Positions 6,190 through 8,075 of a stretch of DNA of 8,075 nt are shown piece after piece. Origin of the DNA: Armatimonadota bacterium (GTDB lineage: Bacteria > Armatimonadota > Armatimonadia > Armatimonadales > Armatimonadaceae). The stretch's first letter is position 1. Every line of letters starts with the position of its first letter. The position numbers and the translations under genes are program-made. The DNA lies in NCBI GenBank assembly GCA_014379275.1, contig JACMMA010000437.1, positions 1 through 8,075 of the forward strand. The letters run 5' to 3'. Under the pieces are notes generated by a model. The model did not search any database. It was given only the letters and a program-made list of their open reading frames with translations, and was not told the DNA's origin.

Positions 6190-6668
6190 CAGACGAATCG
6201 CTCTTCCTGAACGACATATTCGGTCGCGCCCGTTTCGTCCAGTGCACTAAATGCGTAGGAGCGGTAGACCACCTGTCCGGTGAAATCCAGCATATCCCGC
6301 AGCCGGTCGCGTAGCGGCGGGCGGGTGACGCGGCGTCGCGCTTCATCCCGCGACACCCACTCCACTTCCAGACTTTCGGGGCTGGTCGTCGGTTCGCCGC
6401 CGGTCCATTCGCACAGGAACCCGAACATAACTATCTTCGACCGGGTGTTGGAATAAACGCCGACGAGGGAGCTGACCGACACCGAAACCCCTGTCTCCTC
6501 ACGGATCTCGCGATGGAGAGCTTCGATCAGGCTTTCCCCCTCCTCGACCTGCCCGCCCGGAAACTCCCAGTCGCGGCGCGGGCTACGCAGAAGCAACACA
6601 GTTCCGTTCGTCGGGTGGGCCACCAGTCCCGCGACCGCGACGATATGCCGGGGCGGCGGTTGGGACAT
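6189..6668 (-). CDS. Nudix hydrolase (159 aa)
   Basis: A complete Nudix box occupies residues 39-61: G39, E45, then R53-E54-I-R-E57-E58-T-G60-V61, matching GX5EX7REUXEEXGU with every catalytic Glu present. Upstream, VAVAGLVAHPTNGTVLLLRSP and WEFPGG form the usual first strands of the fold. Nudix enzymes hydrolyse nucleoside diphosphates linked to another group, using Mg2+ held by the box glutamates. The length fits a minimal single-domain enzyme of the MutT/ADP-ribose pyrophosphatase range, and the exact substrate is not decided by these motifs. The ATG lies 3 bases after the aroC stop and the stop overlaps the next gene's start, so it is an internal operon gene. No strong ribosome binding site of its own is visible. 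It acts in the cytoplasm. Confidence 0.9.
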   Translation of the reverse strand: MSQPPPRHIVAVAGLVAHPTNGTVLLLRSPRRDWEFPGGQVEEGESLIEALHREIREETGVSVSVSSLVGVYSNTRSKIVMFGFLCEWTGGEPTTSPESLEVEWVSRDEARRRVTRPPLRDRLRDMLDFTGQVVYRSYAFSALDETGATEYVVQEERFV

Positions 6669-6671
6669 TCG

Positions 6672-7850
6672 CTATTTCTCTGCCGCGTTATGATATGTCG
6701 CGGCGAATCCTTCGTAGTTGCGGCGCACTTCGTCCAGCGAGTCGCCGCCGAACTTTTCCAGGAATGCCTGCGCGAGCGTGATGCCGACCATCGCCTCGCC
6801 GATCACCGCCGCCGCCGGGACCGCGCAAACGTCGGAGCGTTCCGCGAACGCCGGCTTGGCTTCGCGGGTAGACAGATCCACTGATTCTAACTGCCGCATC
6901 AGCGTCGCAATCGGCTTCATCGCAGCGCGGATCACCAGCGGTTCGCCGTTGGTGATGCCGCCTTCCGTGCCGCCCGCGCGGTTGGTCAGCCGTTGCACCC
7001 CGGCATCGCCGCCGACATAGAACGCATCGTGTACCTGCGAACCGGGTACTTCGGCGACGCCGAAACCCATCCCGATCTCCACGCCTTTGATCGCGTTGAT
7101 ACTCATCAGTGCCATCGCCAGCCGCCCGTCGATGCGCTTGTCCCAATGGACATACGAACCCAGCCCGACCGGAAGACCAAACGTCACGACCTCGAACACG
7201 CCACCGAGCGTATCGCCGCGCCGCTTCGCGCCGTCGATCAGCGCAACGATACGCTCGCTCACGCCCTCGTCCACGCACCGTACCGGCGAGGCTTCCGCCT
7301 TTTCGTACAGTTCGTCGGCGGTCATTCCCTCCACGGCGGGGGCGGCTTCGGAGCCGATCCGGGTGACGTGGGAAACGATACGAATTCCGAACTCCACAAG
7401 CAAGAGCCGCGCGACCGCGCCGACCGCGACCAGCGTCGCCGTGTTACGCGCGGACGAACGCTCCAGAACGTTTCGCAGATCGGGGTGTCCGTATTTGATC
7501 ATTCCGACCCAGTCGGCGTGACCGGGACGCGGGACCGTGATCGCGGCAGGCTCCTCCATGCCTTCTTCGGCGGGTTCGATGCGCATGCGCCCCTGCCAGT
7601 TTTCCCAGTCGCGGTTACGAACGAGCATGGTGACGGGCGAGCCGAGCGTCCGCCCGAAACGGACGCCGTTCAAAATCTCGACCGTGTCGGTCTCGATCTT
7701 CTGGCGGGCACCGCGCCCATAGCCCCCCTGGCGGCGGCGCAGTTGATCGTTCACGGGTTCGGCGAGGAGCGGCATTCCCGCAGGGAGTCCTTCGATAATG
7801 GCAGTCAGGGCGGGTCCGTGCGACTCGCCCCCGGTTAAAAAGCGAAACAT
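6672..7850 (-). CDS. aroC: Chorismate synthase
   Basis: This enzyme makes chorismate from 5-enolpyruvylshikimate-3-phosphate with reduced FMN, the last step of the shikimate pathway, in the cytoplasm. At 392 residues it is the long bacterial form. The start is fixed by the family's N-terminus FRFLTGGESHG (signature 1, residues 2-12, extending to EGLPAG). Other hallmarks are RPGHADW (108-114), RSSARNTA (131-138), GGTEGGITNGEP (293-304), AAMKPI (309-314), and RSDVCAVPA (338-346) followed by EKFGGDS (365-371). Asn136 sits where most family members carry Glu or Asp (SARET), which is unusual but outside the core catalytic set. The gene is first in a four-gene operon, after the terminator of the secretin gene. 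No Shine-Dalgarno is evident, and a possible promoter lies so close that the mRNA may be leaderless. Confidence 0.97.
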   Translation of the reverse strand: MFRFLTGGESHGPALTAIIEGLPAGMPLLAEPVNDQLRRRQGGYGRGARQKIETDTVEILNGVRFGRTLGSPVTMLVRNRDWENWQGRMRIEPAEEGMEEPAAITVPRPGHADWVGMIKYGHPDLRNVLERSSARNTATLVAVGAVARLLLVEFGIRIVSHVTRIGSEAAPAVEGMTADELYEKAEASPVRCVDEGVSERIVALIDGAKRRGDTLGGVFEVVTFGLPVGLGSYVHWDKRIDGRLAMALMSINAIKGVEIGMGFGVAEVPGSQVHDAFYVGGDAGVQRLTNRAGGTEGGITNGEPLVIRAAMKPIATLMRQLESVDLSTREAKPAFAERSDVCAVPAAAVIGEAMVGITLAQAFLEKFGGDSLDEVRRNYEGFAATYHNAAEK

Positions 7851-7859
7851 AGCACGTTT

Positions 7860-7868
7860 ATCGTATCA
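7860..7868 (-). promoter_or_regulatory. Possible extended -10 promoter of the aroC operon
   Basis: TGATACGAT on the minus strand matches the extended -10 form (TGn plus TACGAT, four of six). No good -35 is seen at 17 bases. Transcription would start within a few bases of the aroC ATG. It falls in the only gap, 61 bases, between the upstream terminator and aroC. Confidence 0.3.
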
Positions 7869-7911
7869 CGGGTTCGGGATCAGGTGTTAGGCGACAAGGG
7901 GCAGGGTCCGC

Positions 7912-7950
7912 AAAAAAACAGAGGCTCGCACCGGACGGCGCGAGCCTCTG
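7912..7950 (-). terminator. Intrinsic terminator after the secretin gene
   Basis: An 11-bp perfect stem (CAGAGGCTCGC with GCGAGCCTCTG, loop 7930-7939) is followed on the minus strand by seven Ts at 7912-7918. It is placed 26 bases after the secretin stop. Confidence 0.92.
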
Positions 7951-7976
7951 ACAACCATTTCCTAACCCACAGACAC

Positions 7977-8075
7977 CTACGGGGTAGGTGCTGCGCTACC
8001 GATGGTTCCTGTCGTGCCCTGCGAACGGTCCTCGATGATCGAAGGCGTCACGAACACCAGGACTTCGTTCCCGAC
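7977..8075 (-). CDS. Secretin (PilQ/GspD-family) C-terminus, partial
   Basis: The last 32 codons of a gene that begins beyond the right edge are present, ending with TAG at 7977-7979. The residues GNEVLVFVTPSIIED are the end of the secretin domain, where families have xNELLIFxTPxII; a short Ser/Thr/Gly/Ala/Pro tail follows. Secretins form the outer-membrane ring of type IV pilus or type II secretion machines. The pilQ-aroC neighbourhood known in several phyla favours the pilus type, but 32 residues cannot separate PilQ from GspD. Confidence 0.75.
   Translation of the reverse strand, partial: VGNEVLVFVTPSIIEDRSQGTTGTIGSAAPTP

Noticed and set aside
6993..7838. Long plus-strand open frame (281 codons) opposite aroC
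   Set aside because: It is fully antisense to an unmistakable chorismate synthase gene. GC-rich codon bias creates such shadows, and the translation shows no domain.

Overview
This is a GC-rich bacterial chromosome segment, with most genes on the minus strand. Three things point to a Gram-negative, two-membrane lineage: the tail of a secretin-type gene beside aroC, several Sec-type signal peptides, and a BamB/PQQ-like beta-propeller that opens with a WTQWRGP-type motif. The propeller type and the secretin-aroC pairing suggest Armatimonadota or a similar environmental group (planctomycete- or acidobacteria-like), but no rRNA or other marker is present, so this is only a guess.

Layout from right to left, in the direction of most transcription. 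At 7977-8075 lies the C-terminus of a secretin (PilQ/GspD family), closed by a textbook intrinsic terminator (7912-7950). A tightly packed minus-strand operon follows: chorismate synthase aroC (6672-7850), a Nudix hydrolase (6189-6668), a P-loop kinase-like ATPase (5536-6189) and a small two-helix membrane protein (5336-5539). The gene junctions are 3 nt apart, 1 nt overlapping and 4 nt overlapping. A second intrinsic terminator (5215-5244) ends the operon. Beyond it is an AT-richer orphan gene of 108 aa (4846-5172).

The stretch 4617-4820 has no intact gene but reads as decayed RHS/YD-repeat protein. It lies just upstream of an exported beta-propeller gene (3193-4470) with its own likely promoter. 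Two small plus-strand genes (2460-2708 and 2819-3172) run towards the propeller gene. A second decayed RHS/YD stretch lies at 2072-2286, followed by about 0.5 kb with no recognisable gene.

At the left end, two minus-strand genes encode exported proteins with clearly related N-terminal domains: a 407-aa protein (363-1586) and the start of a second one (1-314, cut by the window edge). They are tandem paralogues, probably co-transcribed.

Functionally, the right half is housekeeping (type IV pilus or secretion, and the shikimate pathway) with an unusual nucleotide-handling tail on the aroC operon. The left half is accessory: exported proteins of unknown role, orphan small genes and two relics of a multicopy RHS-like family. 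No defence system, CRISPR array, tRNA or intact mobile element is visible. The most interesting signals are the paired RHS relics, the aroC-Nudix-kinase-membrane operon and the tandem exported paralogues.
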